Shown: positions 1-11,679, counted from the stretch's first letter. The stretch: DNA of 64,000 bases from Crambe crambe (GCA_963924555.1 OZ004593.1:2724480-2788479), one strand, 5' to 3'. The notes: generated by a model from the letters alone, not told the origin. Program-made: numbers and translations.

Positions 1-1957
1 TTTCAGCATGCCCTTTTTTGGCAGCAACCATCAAAGGATTCGATCCATCTTCTGACTGAATATCTACTTGAGCACCTCTTTCCAATAACTTCTCAGCTAT
101 TTCAAACTGTTCATAGCGAGCACAGAGCATTAAAGGTGGAATTCCATAACTATTCCTTGTATTGACGTTGGCGCCTTTATCAAGTAGCAGTTCAGTCAAT
201 TCTGTATATCCTTTTTCAATAGCTATCATTAAAGCAGTTGATCCATAAATATCTTCTACATATATATTAGCTCCTTTTTCCAGTAAGAGCTCAACTGTAT
301 CAATTTGTTTCTTTATAGTAGCTAAAATCAAGAGAGGAACTCCTTGACTATAGCATTTGTTGATATGAGCTCCATGATCCAAGAGAATTTTGATTGTTTT
401 GCTCTGCTGGCATTCAACAGCAGGTATCAATGCAGAGCAGCCTGCATTATCTTCCATGTTAACTTGGGCACCCTTTTCCAACAGATACTCGACAACTTCA
501 GTGTTACCACACATACTTGCTGCCATTAAAGCAGACCATCCATCATTTCTCTGCATGTCAATTTCGGCACCCTTCCCTACTAAAAGTTTCACTACTTCAA
601 TATGACCATTGTGACTTGCAATCATTAAAGAAGACCATCCATCAATACTCTGCATATTAATTTGAGCACCTTTCTCTAGTAGAAATTTAACAACTTCAAT
701 GGAGCCACTGTGGCTAGCAACTATCAGAGCAGATTGTCCATATTTGTTCTTTGTGTTAATTTGAGCCCCTTTTTCTATTAAGAGTTTGACTACTCCAATA
801 TGACCATTTTGGCTAGCTACAAGTAAAGCAGAAGCCTCATCACTGTTCTTCATGTCAACTTCAGCATTGTTCTCAAGTAGCAATTTTATCACTTCTGAGT
901 GGCCACTCCAACTTGCTATCATTAAAGAAGACCATCCATCATCATCTTGTATGTTGACCTCAGCACCTTTCTGAAGTAATAGTTTGACCACTTCAGTGTG
1001 ACCATTTTGAGTTGCAATCATTAAAGGTGAATATCCACATATTTTCTGTGCATTGATTTCTGAATCAGTGCCATATTCTAATAGCAGTTTAACCACTTCA
1101 GTGTGACCATTCAAACTTGCCATCATTAAAGCAGACCAGCCATTACTATTTTGTATGCTAACCTTAGCATCCCTTTCTAGTAACAGTCTAACCATTTCTG
1201 TGTGTCCATTCCAACTAGCCATCAATAAAGGAGACCATCCATCACGATCCTGGCTATCAACTTGAGCACCTCTTCTAAGAAGCAATTTTACCACTTCTGA
1301 GTGACCATTCTGACTTGCTATTAGTATCGCAGACATTCCATCCCTGCTCTTCAAATCAACCTGAATATCTTTCTCTAGTAGCAGTTTAATCACTTCAATA
1401 TGATCATAGTTACAAGCTACCATTAATGCCGATGTCCCATTGGTATCTTGTTCATTAATGCAAAAATCTTCCTCCAATAGTGTCTGAACCTGTTCTACAT
1501 CTCCTTCCATGCATGCCTTCAGATATTTAGACCATTCTTCCTTCACTTGGATATGATACTTTGGTATACTTTTTGGTTTTCTGAGATCAGTTTCACAAGT
1601 GTTCATATCTTCACTTACTTTATCAATATCTACACCGACTTCAGATCTGTTTATATCATTGTTCAGTTTCTCATTAGAAATGCTGGTCATCAAGAAATCA
1701 TGGCTGCTTCTCTCTTTATTATCACAAATCATAGGGGAATAGTCACCAGTTAAAATACCACTTGTCAGTTCATGCTTATAGCTCTTATCTTCTTTTACAC
1801 CAAGAGCAGCACTCACTTTTTTTAGTCCTTTAATAAATCGCTTGCGTGTACTTTTGATAAGAGCTTTACCTAGTGCAGGGATCCTTCTTTGATCACTCTC
1901 TCTTTGCCCGAGGTTTGATTGTTCACTTTCGTATAGCCTTAAGCTTTGGTCACTCAT
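1..1957 (-). CDS. Ankyrin-repeat protein, N-terminal part (runs off left edge)
   Basis: Open without a stop from an ATG at 1957 to the window edge, about 652 codons in a single exon. The first ~150 residues are basic and polar with no recognisable domain (a short stretch GLKKVSAALGV looks amphipathic). From about residue 155 there are fifteen full ankyrin repeats and part of a sixteenth, each close to 33 residues with the usual pattern, e.g. GWSALMMASLNGHTEVVKLL and KGAQVNM. Ankyrin stacks are protein-binding scaffolds, so a partner-binding role is likely but unspecified; a C-terminal effector domain may lie beyond the edge. The repeats are very similar to each other, typical of recent internal duplication. 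The start was chosen as the first in-frame ATG; an upstream 5'UTR exon is possible because a TTTTTAG acceptor-like site lies just upstream. The PSMD13 stop is only 184 bp upstream on the same strand. Confidence 0.9.
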   Translation of the reverse strand, partial: MSDQSLRLYESEQSNLGQRESDQRRIPALGKALIKSTRKRFIKGLKKVSAALGVKEDKSYKHELTSGILTGDYSPMICDNKERSSHDFLMTSISNEKLNNDINRSEVGVDIDKVSEDMNTCETDLRKPKSIPKYHIQVKEEWSKYLKACMEGDVEQVQTLLEEDFCINEQDTNGTSALMVACNYDHIEVIKLLLEKDIQVDLKSRDGMSAILIASQNGHSEVVKLLLRRGAQVDSQDRDGWSPLLMASWNGHTEMVRLLLERDAKVSIQNSNGWSALMMASLNGHTEVVKLLLEYGTDSEINAQKICGYSPLMIATQNGHTEVVKLLLQKGAEVNIQDDDGWSSLMIASWSGHSEVIKLLLENNAEVDMKNSDEASALLVASQNGHIGVVKLLIEKGAQINTKNKYGQSALIVASHSGSIEVVKFLLEKGAQINMQSIDGWSSLMIASHNGHIEVVKLLVGKGAEIDMQRNDGWSALMAASMCGNTEVVEYLLEKGAQVNMEDNAGCSALIPAVECQQSKTIKILLDHGAHINKCYSQGVPLLILATIKKQIDTVELLLEKGANIYVEDIYGSTALMIAIEKGYTELTELLLDKGANVNTRNSYGIPPLMLCARYEQFEIAEKLLERGAQVDIQSEDGSNPLMVAAKKGHAE

Positions 1958-2140
1958 TTCTTCACTATGGACTCGACTACAACGTTCGAGATGCCGAATT
2001 TGCGGTGCAAACCCACAGTGCAAACCCCACCCTCGACTAAAAATATTAACATTCTTCTAATAATTATGATTATGATATACATATCAATAAATTTCTACAG
2101 ATCATCCAGGCATAGAGTGAGTGTCAGTTGAACATGGCTA

Positions 2141-5100
2141 TTATGATACCACAACATCAGGAACTTCATCTTTGATCATGTTTATGGTGGTTTGGATGCA
2201 TTTCCACCAAGAATCCATTCGAGACTGCAGGCTATTCACCTGAAACAGACAGGATATACATACACACAGTCATGTAATGCCCAGTGAATTTTTCAAGGCT
2301 CTTTAATACCTGTGATAAATCTAATACACGAGGTTGGACCCAGGTCATGGAGATCTCCTGGTTCACTTCATCAATGCTGCCTAGAATGACCACCATAATG
2401 CCAAAAAACAAACAAACAAACAAACAACAGAACAGGATAGTATGAGAGGTTTTTTTATACGCCTTAGGATTTAGGGATTATTCTAAAGAGAAGCCTATAT
2501 GGTTCCTTTACCTTACACTAAACCTGTGTACATGTATCTATGTATATCAGAGTCTCCCCTAGCTGTACTTTCAAACAGGGTGCTGCTTAAGTATATTCAT
2601 GAGAATATAATTCAATTAGTGCCATAGACCCAGCCCACTTTCTTTGAAGTTCTATATCCAAACAGGGTGGCCCACCCTGCATTTAGTATACTGGGGGAAA
2701 CACTCATAATGCAGTGAATTAAAATTTGGATGATAATTCTGAAGAGAAACCCATGGCTCCTTTACCTTTGACTAAACCTGTAGAGAGTGCTTTCATCACT
2801 AAATACTCAACCTGGATAATAAATTGCATCGATACAAATACAGTATCATAACACTGACTTCACTCACTTCCTCTGCAGGGATTTGTGCAGCCTCGCTAAT
2901 GGTGGAAAACTTGATGGTACGGTCATGAGCTTGCCTTTTAAACACCAACTGTGATAATATAGAAAAATCAATGTACTCATTAATTTTTTGACCACAATAA
3001 TAATATCCGGCTCCTCACTATTTGGAGATAGTATGTATAATAGTGGACACTATTTTTGTGCTATCTTCCTTAATAGTCCACTCTTCAGAGGTTTATTTTC
3101 CTTACATTATAGATGGAGGCGTTTGTATTGCATCTGATCCTAAATATAAAGAGTTCACCAAGAGAGACCTTTTCTTTTACGTAGTCCCAAACTGCTGTTA
3201 TTTGAACATTCTAATCTGTTGGACTACATCTAATATGAGCTCCAATGCTATAACCTGGTGTACTACGGGGACTAAGTACTTGTGGCATGGTGCGCATTAT
3301 TTAGAATCTGATATGGTGCACATTATTTAGAATTCCTTAACACGTTATTTTTACTTCTCACATGATGACCTCTGCATGATGATACTACAGGTACATACAC
3401 ACCTCCATTAGTGCCAGGAGCCTTATTTTCTTCAACAAGTTGTTCTGGTTGGCTCTCAAATCCGGCTGCATGATAATAATATACACATAATCAGGGCTCA
3501 CAGTAACACTCTAGTATTGTCCAGACATGATTATCTAATACAGCAATATTAAGAGTATGGCTATAATAGAAAAATTAGTCGGACAAAGGCAGAAAATGAC
3601 CAGACAAAGGAAGAAAAATGTCCTGTGACTGACTGTTATTGTGAGCACTGCATAATGGTCACGAGATCGCTAGAAGCCCTTGGACAGCATCTCAAGTCAT
3701 TAATATAACACTGTATGTAGCTCTGGGATCAGCATGTTTATCATGGGCATTCTATGGAATAACATTCTATCGCTGTCAAGACATATTATAATTAGTAGTT
3801 TCAAATAGCAATAGAAATTTTGGTCAGACTAAGGGCAGAAAACAACCACAGGACAAATAGAAAATGACCACCAACTATAATTATGATGGACTGTTAGTTC
3901 AGCGTACGTATGTACATACCTGATCTTCCCAATATCTACGGAGCTGTTCAAATCTTGCTAAATCACCTGCAGGACAAATTAGTACATATCCAATGATCAC
4001 ACTCAGTGCCAAAAGTGCCCACATTTTAGAGAATCTTGCAAAATGCTGAGTGTGCATTCTCACGCATGCTCAACTTTGAGCCTTGAAAATCTCACTGGAG
4101 AAGGTAAGTGGCATGCTAGTAGGTTAGAACTATACTAGAACAGTCACTAGCTAGCTCTTCAAAGCTTACTCCTCTAAAGTTCTTTCCAAATCGGAGTGCA
4201 ATTTCAAAATTCAAGCAGTGCGCGTGGGTATACAGATAATGCCTAAAGACTAATTTTTGCAAGATTCCCTAAAACCACTGTAGTCACTATGACAATAGGG
4301 TTCTGCCCAGGATTCTTGAGTGGTGGCTGAAATTTCCCATGTTATAAGATTAGGGGTGTCCAGATGATCAAAACCAAGCTACAGCTAAGTATACTGTTGG
4401 TTGTCAGTAAGGAATGAGAAATAGGTAGTGGCTTACAAGGACCTAAGAAACCTGATCCTTTCATGTCCTATACAATCCATGCAGTTGTGTAAACCATAGG
4501 ACAAACTGTATCCACCTATCCCCCTAACCTTCCTGACAACCAACCTGCAATGGACAGTAGTGAGTAGTGGCCGAAATGGCCACTGTCAACCAGTGTGGGG
4601 AAAACCCTGGTTATTATAAGAGTAGGTTTGTAGGTTTTACCAGTGTGGGGAGAACCCTGGTGATTATGAGAGTAGGTTTGTAGGTTTTACCAGTGTGGGG
4701 AGAACCCTGGTTATTATAAGAGTCTACTTCACTCCTCATCATGGGAATGAAGTAGGAATAGTTGGCTCGTAGTTGGTGATGGGTAAGGGGTTACTTGACT
4801 GAAGTTCACTCTCTTGTTGCTGAACTTTTTTGAACCGCACACAGCCATCCCTACTTCTCTTTTTTATTTAGAATAAATATTTTTTTCCTTTATAAGAGTA
4901 GGTTTGTAGGTTCTACCAGTGTGGGGAGAACCCTGGATATTATAAGAGTAAGATTGTAGGTTTTACCTGCATTGAAGGCATAGAGGATGTCTATTAGCCA
5001 ACCTCTTTCAGTTCCTTTCAGACTTTCCAGTATAGGATGGGCCAACTGGACATTAAGAAGAGGGAAGCATGAAGAAGAGGGAAGAATGGGAGGGATGAGG

Positions 5101-6807
5101 AGGGAAGAATAGGAGGATTAAGGAAGAATGGGAGGGGTGAGGAGAGAAGAATGGGAGGGTTAATGGGAGGGGTGAGGAAGGAAGAATGGGAGGGTTAATG
5201 GGAGGGGTGAGGAAGGAAGAATGGGAGGGGCGAGAAAGGTGATGAAAGAGGGGAAAGGGAAGAATGGAAGATAAGGAGGAAGGGGAGGGAGGGACAAAGA
5301 ACAAAGGAAGGAAGTGGGAGGGGAAAGGAAGGAGAGGGGAGGAAGGATAAGGGAGGAAGTAGGAGTGGAAAGGAAGAAGGGGGGGGCAAGGAAAGGGAGA
5401 GAGGAAGAATGGGAGAAAGATGAAAGAAATCGAATGAAGTAAAAACCATTGAAGCTTGATATGAACCCATGCAGGTACATTATACAGAAACATCATAAGG
5501 CTACAGTGAAACCCACACTGAAATAAAACAAAAACAAAACGTTTTAAGACTCACACATCTAGACCCACACTAGCAAATCACTAATGCAGTCTTAGGAAAG
5601 AAAGAAACCTTGAAACTCACGAGTTCTCCAAAGTTATAGACATCCTCCCCTAGCAGGGCAGCCAGGGACAGGTTAAAGGCTCGATCTACTTGCTCACTCA
5701 CTGCATTAAAAAAAAACAACGAGCAATGACAACAGAGTGTGACTGGTCTTATCTTCTTACATGGTATCTCAGTTACAGTTTTGCATCCCAAGTAGCGAAG
5801 AGCATTACGATAATACGATGCATGGTCTGCTTTGATCTGGAAAGATTAATGACAAGGCAGAGCCCAATAGCTTTCAACCTCTCACCAACAGCACAATTTT
5901 CACCCTTGCTTTTAAAAGGGAACTACTGCAGTGCATGACTGGCTTATAATAATTATAGGCAGGAATTCAATTTGATAACCCTTACCAACCAACTATTCTA
6001 TAAGACTAGAAGGAGGAATAGTTAGCTCGTAGTTTGGTAATAATTATTGATGATGGGTAAGGGGTTACTTGACTCTTTTGCCGAACTTTTTTGAGCTTTT
6101 CTTTATTAGAATAATTTTTCCCTCTATAATGCACTGTACCTGATAGTATCTGCTACTCAGATCATAAAATGGTGCATGGACAGTGGTGACTCCATCCAGA
6201 CTGCCCAGCACTTCCTCCACCTCTTCCAGTAGAATCTGCAAGGTTCAAGGTTCAAGGTTCATTCAAGATAGAGTGTGCTTTGAGTCAAGTGACCACTCAG
6301 CATTTAGTATAACACAACCAAGGTTTTTTTTTTCAGGGGGTTTGGTTAGCCAAAAGTGGGCATGGCCAGGCCCAAATTTTTTCAATGTGCAAGCACGCAG
6401 ATATGACTGTCCCCCATATTTTGCTTAACTTTCATTTTTTCATTGGGTATAATCCATACAACCCTTTACCACAATTTTGAGTCAGTAAAGGGTAAACGCT
6501 AATTCTGCCATTAAATTATTAGTATACTGAAGACCATGATAAAGAAGAGGAAGGGAACTAGTGTAGGTTTCAAAGCATACCCGAACATCATCCAAATGTC
6601 CACAGCCAAGCTTGAAGTTTCCAATTGCTGTCATACACAGAACCTTTGCACGCACATCATTCTTCACCTGAAATTACAGAAAGGATAGTAGCAACTGAAT
6701 CACTATATAACATGGACTCAGAGGTGGTTGACTTACTTTCTCATTGATACCTTCTAGAAAAGCAATTGCTTCTGAAGGATCTATAAGGGGAGAGAGAGGA
6801 GAGAGAG

Positions 6808-6899
<92 letters not shown>

Positions 6900-7967
6900 A
6901 TGATAGAGAGAGAGAGAGAGAACATGATACTTGGGAAGAGGTGGAAATATAGGTCATTGTACGTACCTGTTATAGCATGGGATACTGGCAATACAATTTC
7001 GACGAGTGAGAGTGGATTCAACCTGCAATCAGGTCATCATGAGAGTGAATAATTTAACATAGCCCTCTGTAGCCCTCTTCAGGGTCAAAAGATAAGGGGA
7101 TTAGAGGTGTAGCACCATATGAAAATGAAAGCTTTTCTTATTCTTCTATGTCCATGACTAACTTACTTCAGTTCAAAGTCACCAATGAAGTTTTGATATA
7201 ACTGGAGAGAAAACAATCGATAAAAATTACGCTGGAACCTCACAGATAGAAAATAAACATGGACCAACTATTTTGCCACTTGTAGATATTTTAATCACAT
7301 AAGTAGACAGGCAGGTATATCTACCTTCTGTCATTTACCGACACTAACACTAACTAGGCAGGTACATCTACTTTCTGATACTAACACTCGAGAGTGTCTG
7401 TTTTGTGAAGTTCCACTTAGTCTGGTATTAGCATAATCAGCAGATGATGTTCCCATTTAGTTTAGCGACACATTTTGGGTAAAGCCAAGGGCTGGCTGTG
7501 CCACACTAGGTTCCCACTGACACTGTATTCCATAGACTCACCTCTACCAGACCTCCTTGCTGAAACAACTCATTTTGGACAAAATCTTTCAAGTAGCACG
7601 TCAGCTGATGCCATAGTCTAGAGGTGAAGTAGAACATCAATACTGGAACAGTACAATCATATGCCTCATCCTTATAGGTTGCTAGCAGGGTTTATTTCAG
7701 GGGGGGGGGGGGGCTTCTCTGAACGATGGCTTGCCCCCCTAGCTATCATAATGAGAATTTCACTTTTTTCTACTAGGCATTTGACCCCCTTGAGAAAAAT
7801 CCTGAATTAAACCCTGTCTAGCTGCTTCATGCTTGGCCACTGCTCAAGCCACATTAAATTCACCTTTTAGAATGGAGCTGTTCTAAGGTAACCCAGTGCT
7901 GAGCGATTTCTGGAGTTGGGGATTCATTCTTTCTGTCGTTTAAGTACGCACTGACGTTCCTGGACAT
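2141..7967 (-). CDS. PSMD13: 26S proteasome non-ATPase regulatory subunit 13 (Rpn9), 16 exons
   Basis: Exons (high to low): 7967-7864, 7617-7542, 7201-7167, 7022-6967, 6780-6737, 6667-6581, 6235-6140, 5836-5761, 5700-5621, 5045-4967, 3966-3920, 3465-3403, 2948-2868, 2811-2766, 2380-2310, 2239-2141. All have AG/GT borders, and the sum is 1,140 nt, giving 379 aa (human 376). Diagnostic matches include [31 protein letters not shown] and [11 protein letters not shown] near the C-terminus, inside the PCI (winged-helix) domain of the proteasome lid. The product is a non-catalytic lid subunit of the 19S regulatory particle that helps assemble the Rpn5/6/8/9/11 module. Introns carry purine minisatellites and a GA run that read as polypyrimidine tracts on the coding strand just before exons 10 and 5. 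No frame damage is seen; this is a housekeeping gene and an anchor for orthology. Confidence 0.97.
2470..2530. repeat. Partial duplicate of PSMD13 exon 14 / intron border
   Basis: The sequence around 2470-2530 (AGAGAAGCC...GGTTCCTTTACCTTACACTAAACCTGT) resembles the 3' end of exon 14 plus its donor at 2725-2785. It is an old local duplication inside an intron; the copy lacks an intact exon. Confidence 0.5.
4591..4960. repeat. ~50-bp tandem repeat with an inserted dispersed element
   Basis: Copies of a unit starting ACCAGTGTGGGGAGAACCCT and ending in GAGTAGGTTTGTAGG begin near 4591, 4639, 4690 and 4915, inside a PSMD13 intron. The array is interrupted at about 4730-4892 by a separate element (next entries). 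Confidence 0.7.
4730..4892. mobile_element. Dispersed MITE-like repeat, copy 1
   Basis: It shares GGAATAGTTGGCTCGTAG, GGGTAAGGGGTTACTTGACT and a T-rich end with 6008-6126. It splits the surrounding tandem array, so it inserted after the array formed. Confidence 0.55.
5048..5420. repeat. Purine-rich minisatellite
   Basis: Repeats of GAAGAATGGGAGGG and GGAGGGGTGAGGAAG (unit about 36 bp) fill the intron directly upstream of PSMD13 exon 10. On the coding strand this is a long CT-rich tract ending at the acceptor. Apparent proline/serine-rich ORFs here are artefacts. Confidence 0.8.
6008..6126. mobile_element. Dispersed MITE-like repeat, copy 2
   Basis: Diverged, shorter relative of 4730-4892, inside another PSMD13 intron. 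A third fragment of the T-rich end may be at 27125-27180. Confidence 0.5.
6788..6923. repeat. (GA)n microsatellite
   Basis: Nearly pure AG dinucleotides with one AACATGAT interruption, immediately before the acceptor of PSMD13 exon 5, where it acts as a CT tract on the coding strand. Confidence 0.9.
7686..7816. mobile_element. MITE with CAGGGTTTA termini
   Basis: 131 bp in a PSMD13 intron. The ends are CAGGGTTTATTTCAGG and its near inverted copy CCTGAATTAAACCCTG, with an internal G-run and C-runs. It is of the same general type as 29676-29942. The target duplication is imperfect (GCTAG / TCTAG). Confidence 0.65.
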
Positions 7968-9189
7968 GGTCAAGCTCATTCATTCAAACTTTCTCATAAG
8001 AAGACCACATGTTAATATTGAAATGACACCTTACCAACTATGGCTCTGATAATATATTACTATAATAGGTAAAGGATCTCAGAAGATGCAAATACAAACT
8101 GGTACAAGATGCGTCATGTGTAGCTAGCTTTAGAATGATGCTGGTATGATATTTTCACTCAATAATGCTGCCAAGTAACTAATACCAGTGCCTCCAACCC
8201 GTGAACTTTGATTTCAGTAGCTATAAAGCGCCCATTTTCAGTATTTTTACCGGACTTCAGTATTTTCAGCCACTTAGCTATAAGTAATGCTAATAGTTAT
8301 TATAAAATAAATGTGTATGGTGAGTTTGCCTAAATTTCAGTATAGCTAATACAGTAAAAATACTGAGAATCAGTATGGTTAGTGCTCTGTTTAGTGCAAT
8401 CAACTACAGTGCCATGTAGCTAACAGCAGGCTACTATATACAATCACTACAGAGCAATGTAACAGCAGCAGTTAGACTGAATGACATTATATTACCCACT
8501 GTATTTCTACATAGCTACAATCATTGCAGTGTAATGTATTTCTACATACAATCACTGCAGTGCAATGCATTTCTACATAAAATCACTACAGTGTAATGTA
8601 TTACTACATACAATACTGCAGCAGTGTAATGTAGGAAAGAAAAAAAAAAGCATACACAGATTAATAATAGGAAATCATGAAGCATGAGTGATGTTGATAA
8701 TTATTGGAAAGAATTAATTTAATTACCACATAGCTAAAAGTGGTAAGGCTTTAGCTTCAATATAACAGCAGTTAAACTGAATCCATTACTACATACAATT
8801 ACTAGAATGCAATGTAACAGCAACTGAATGCAATCATTACAGTGTAGCTAATGTAGGAAAGAATGAAAGAATCATACAAAGATTAGGAAATCATGAAGCA
8901 TGAGTATTCTCTTGATGAGAAACTTCTCCAAAAAGCCAACAAAGAAAGTGGTGAGGTTATAACTATAGCCTTTCCCTCTGGTTTCCCTGTTTTCTCTGTT
9001 TCCTCTGGTTCCCTCTGTTCCTCTGTTTCCCTCTGGTTCCCTCTCTTTTCCTCTGTGAGAGTGATCAGTATAATGATAGCTAATATTATTGATGGATCGT
9101 TTACAAACAGTGATGCATGCATTGTGATAGCATAAGTCAGGATATTGCATATTAAAACAGTGCATGTTCATGTTCTACTGATGCTGGAG
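7968..9189. other. Intergenic: PSMD13 upstream / SRCR-A downstream
   Basis: PSMD13 begins at 7967 and SRCR copy A ends at 9190, both on the minus strand. The interval has AT-rich sequence with loosely repeated words such as CTACATACAATCACTGCAGTG (8,500-8,640, split here by variation between copies) and the minisatellite at 8965-9055. No coding exon is recognised. Confidence 0.6.
8965..9055. repeat. TTCCCTCTG minisatellite near SRCR-A
   Basis: Imperfect copies of a ~10-18 bp unit (TTCCCTCTGGTTCC and variants). The same array with the same flank (CCAAAAAGCCAACAAA, then GCCTTTCCCTCTGG) occurs at 11030, 11680 and 20863, marking a duplicated segment. Confidence 0.8.
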
Positions 9190-10381
9190 TTAGGAATAAG
9201 CCTTTTGGTCATCATCAATGGAAGTGCCTGTTTGGATGGGGACCTCGTACATACCTCCCTCCATTTCCTCCGGCACTTGATAATCACATTCCCCCTCTGT
9301 TGGGTGTGGTTCATTCTTGATGATGTCATAGGTTGGGGAGACCAGAGTGCCATGAGTGGGGTTGTCCTGAGGACCAGTGGAACTGTATCGGACTAAGGGG
9401 CGAGGTTGGGAGGCAGAAATGGTGGAGTACGTGGGATTAGCATGATCATCAGTTCTACAGTATTTATCAAATCAATGCAGTAGACATTACATTCTACATT
9501 ATAATTCAGTTAGCTGACCTCTCCTGGATGTTGTTTTTCTTTCTTTTCATCTTATGATATGACCATACCCACCCTAGAACCACACCCAACATCCCTACTG
9601 CCACGAGAGCTACCAGTGCCCCCAGACCTCCACTCAGGGCTGCACAGTTGTTCACTTCCTTAGCCGTCTGGTTCACTCCTCCTCCTCCTGAGGTGTTCCC
9701 AGTAGGCAAAGGGACTGTGACATCACTTGGTGGCATACAGTCATTGATGGTTTCTGTCACTGTTCTTGGCTCTTTGTGTCCTGCAAGTGAAAGAAATTCA
9801 GAATCTTAGTGCCTAAATAGTCGCACATAATTAGCTAGCTACAGTGATCTAGCACTTGATGAGTACATATTTACTCACTGCATTCAACTCCTGCATCATT
9901 GAGACAATTAGACTCATCAGCTGTTTTATTGCACCTTAGAAGGTTTTCTTCATCTCCAACACAGTCAAACCGATAGAACCTTCTATTAAGAGAGCTTGTA
10001 CCATAGCGTGAGTCAGTAGAAGATTCTACATCTTGATTTTATTAATAAAGTGAGTAGCTATCTGTCACATGCTTATACAGTATAGCTACCTTGGTCAGAA
10101 AAACCCATCTGTCTGCAGGCAACACTTGCATCTTGTCTGCCCCATCGACCAGCACAAACAGCTCTCCAATCTCCTTCATTATCACATAACTCCAAACGAC
10201 CAGCCAAATTGTTCTGATCAATTATCCCTATGTATCTGATATCACCTGGCTCACACATAGCATCAGATCCTGTAATGTCAGTTTTGATTGGATGTGAATG
10301 GATTAGCTATATACACAACTTACTCAGTGGATATTGAGAAAATATTAGCAGCCACAGCATAAGCATGATCCCGATCTTCAT
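9190..10381 (-). CDS. Single-SRCR type I membrane receptor, copy A
   Basis: Five exons: 10381-10324, 10269-10090, 10025-9879, 9780-9519, 9454-9190; phases close to 303 aa. Residues ~1-19 are a hydrophobic signal peptide (MKIGIMLMLWLLIF). Residues ~22-130 form an SRCR domain split over exons 2-3 with eight cysteines, e.g. RLELCDNEGDWRAVC and ASVACRQMGFSDQ. A Thr/Pro/Gly stalk follows, then one TM helix (LGALVALVAVGMLGVVLGW) and a basic stop-transfer KMKRKK. The tail carries tyrosine motifs NPTY, YDII, YQVP and YEVP. NPxY binds PTB domains or sorting adaptors and YxxP suits Crk/Nck-type SH2 domains, so phosphotyrosine signalling is inferred. Copy A stops five codons before the copy B frame would (TCCTAA versus TCCAAA). 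SRCR proteins serve in recognition and adhesion across animals. The ligand is unknown. Confidence 0.88.
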
Positions 10382-11029
10382 GACAGTCTTTGGCACTAGA
10401 ACTAGATACTAACAGTTAACTAATGAACTACGGGTTGTTTAGCTACATATGTATTACATGCCTTAAGTACCTAACCTAGTCACGTCAGCAATTATCGTAC
10501 ATGATGATAGTATTAGAATCGTGTTTTTTGTTTGTTTTGTACATCTAGCTACACAAGGTAAACATTTTCATTGTTTCTTGGAAGAAACAATGAACAGCTA
10601 TAATCACTTCAGTCTAAATGTATTATTACTGCAGTGTAATATAGGAATGAAAAAAAAAAGAAAAAAAAGAAGGAAAAACCATACAAAGATTAATCATGAA
10701 GCACGAGTGATATATTGATATTATTAGAGTTTGATTTTCTTGAGAAAAGGAAATCCCCTAAAAGTGGTCCAGTGAGGCTTTATATAGCCTCAATGTAACA
10801 GCAGTTAAACTAAAATTACTACTACAGTGCAATGTAACAGCAGTTAAACTAAAATTACTACTACAGTGCAATGTAACAGCAGTTAATTGAACTGAATGCT
10901 TTCATTACAGTGTAGCTAATGTAGCTACAAAGATTAGGAAATAATTATGTAATTAATCATGAGTATTAAATTTTGATTCTCTCCAAAAAGCCAACAAAAT
11001 AAAACTAAAGTGTTGAGGCTATATAGCCT

Positions 11030-11140
11030 TTCCCTCTGGTTCCCTCTGGTTCCTTCCGTTTCCCTCTTGTTCCCTATTTCCCTTGGTTCCCTCTGTTTCC
11101 CTCTGTTCCTCTGTTTCCCTCTGGTTCCCTCCATTTCCAG
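11030..11140. repeat. TTCCCTCTG minisatellite, second array
   Basis: Same unit and same left flank as 8965-9055 and 20863-21008. Confidence 0.8.
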
Positions 11141-11250
11141 AGGTGTTGGAAGCAAGATTCAAGATATCAGGCCTGAAATTAAATGTAATCCTCCAGATCA
11201 CTGAAGCTTTACAATTTGTTACATTCAATTGAGCGTTTTCTTTTGTTATT

Positions 11251-11566
11251 CGGTGGAGTAGGAATAGGGGGGGCAGGGGGGGCTATTGCCCCCCCCCCAA
11301 TACTATAGATGGAGGGGCACTGCCCCCCCAATAATAATATGAAGAGTATATATTGAAAGTAAAAATATAGCACCAAGGACCAAGCAATTACATGCATGAA
11401 TGCTGTCATTGCAGTGTGATGTCAGCAATTTCACTGCTGCTTGCTGACTGTTATCTAATGCATATGCTCAGTTTAGCAACAGAAGGATTGATTACTTCGG
11501 ATATTTGTTGCTATTACTGTGATTCGTTCCTGCCCCCCCAATAAATTTCCTATTCCTACTCCACTG
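11251..11566. mobile_element. MITE with CGGTGGAGTAGGAATA termini
   Basis: 316 bp. The left end CGGTGGAGTAGGAATAGG and right end CCTATTCCTACTCCACTG are inverted copies. It is flanked by a perfect 5-bp direct repeat TTATT (11246-11250 and 11567-11571). G-runs and C-runs lie inside and there is no transposase. It inserted between two halves of the minisatellite region. Confidence 0.8.
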
Positions 11567-11679
11567 TTATTGATTGATAACCACTGAACTGAACATAATA
11601 AATTAACCTTAATGAACTTGTATTTCCCAAAATATAGGTTAGGCCTGGGTCTGACTGGCCTGACCTGTTTCACCACCTA

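Noticed and set aside
344..2131. Plus-strand ORFs opposite the ankyrin gene
   Set aside because: Shadows of the minus-strand coding frame, without domain or codon signals.
5053..5496. Proline/serine/leucine-rich minus-strand ORFs
   Set aside because: Translation of the purine minisatellite; three overlapping frames are all open, as expected from repeats.
6674..7052. ORFs rich in Ser-Leu or Arg-Glu repeats
   Set aside because: Translations of the GA/CT microsatellite in a PSMD13 intron.
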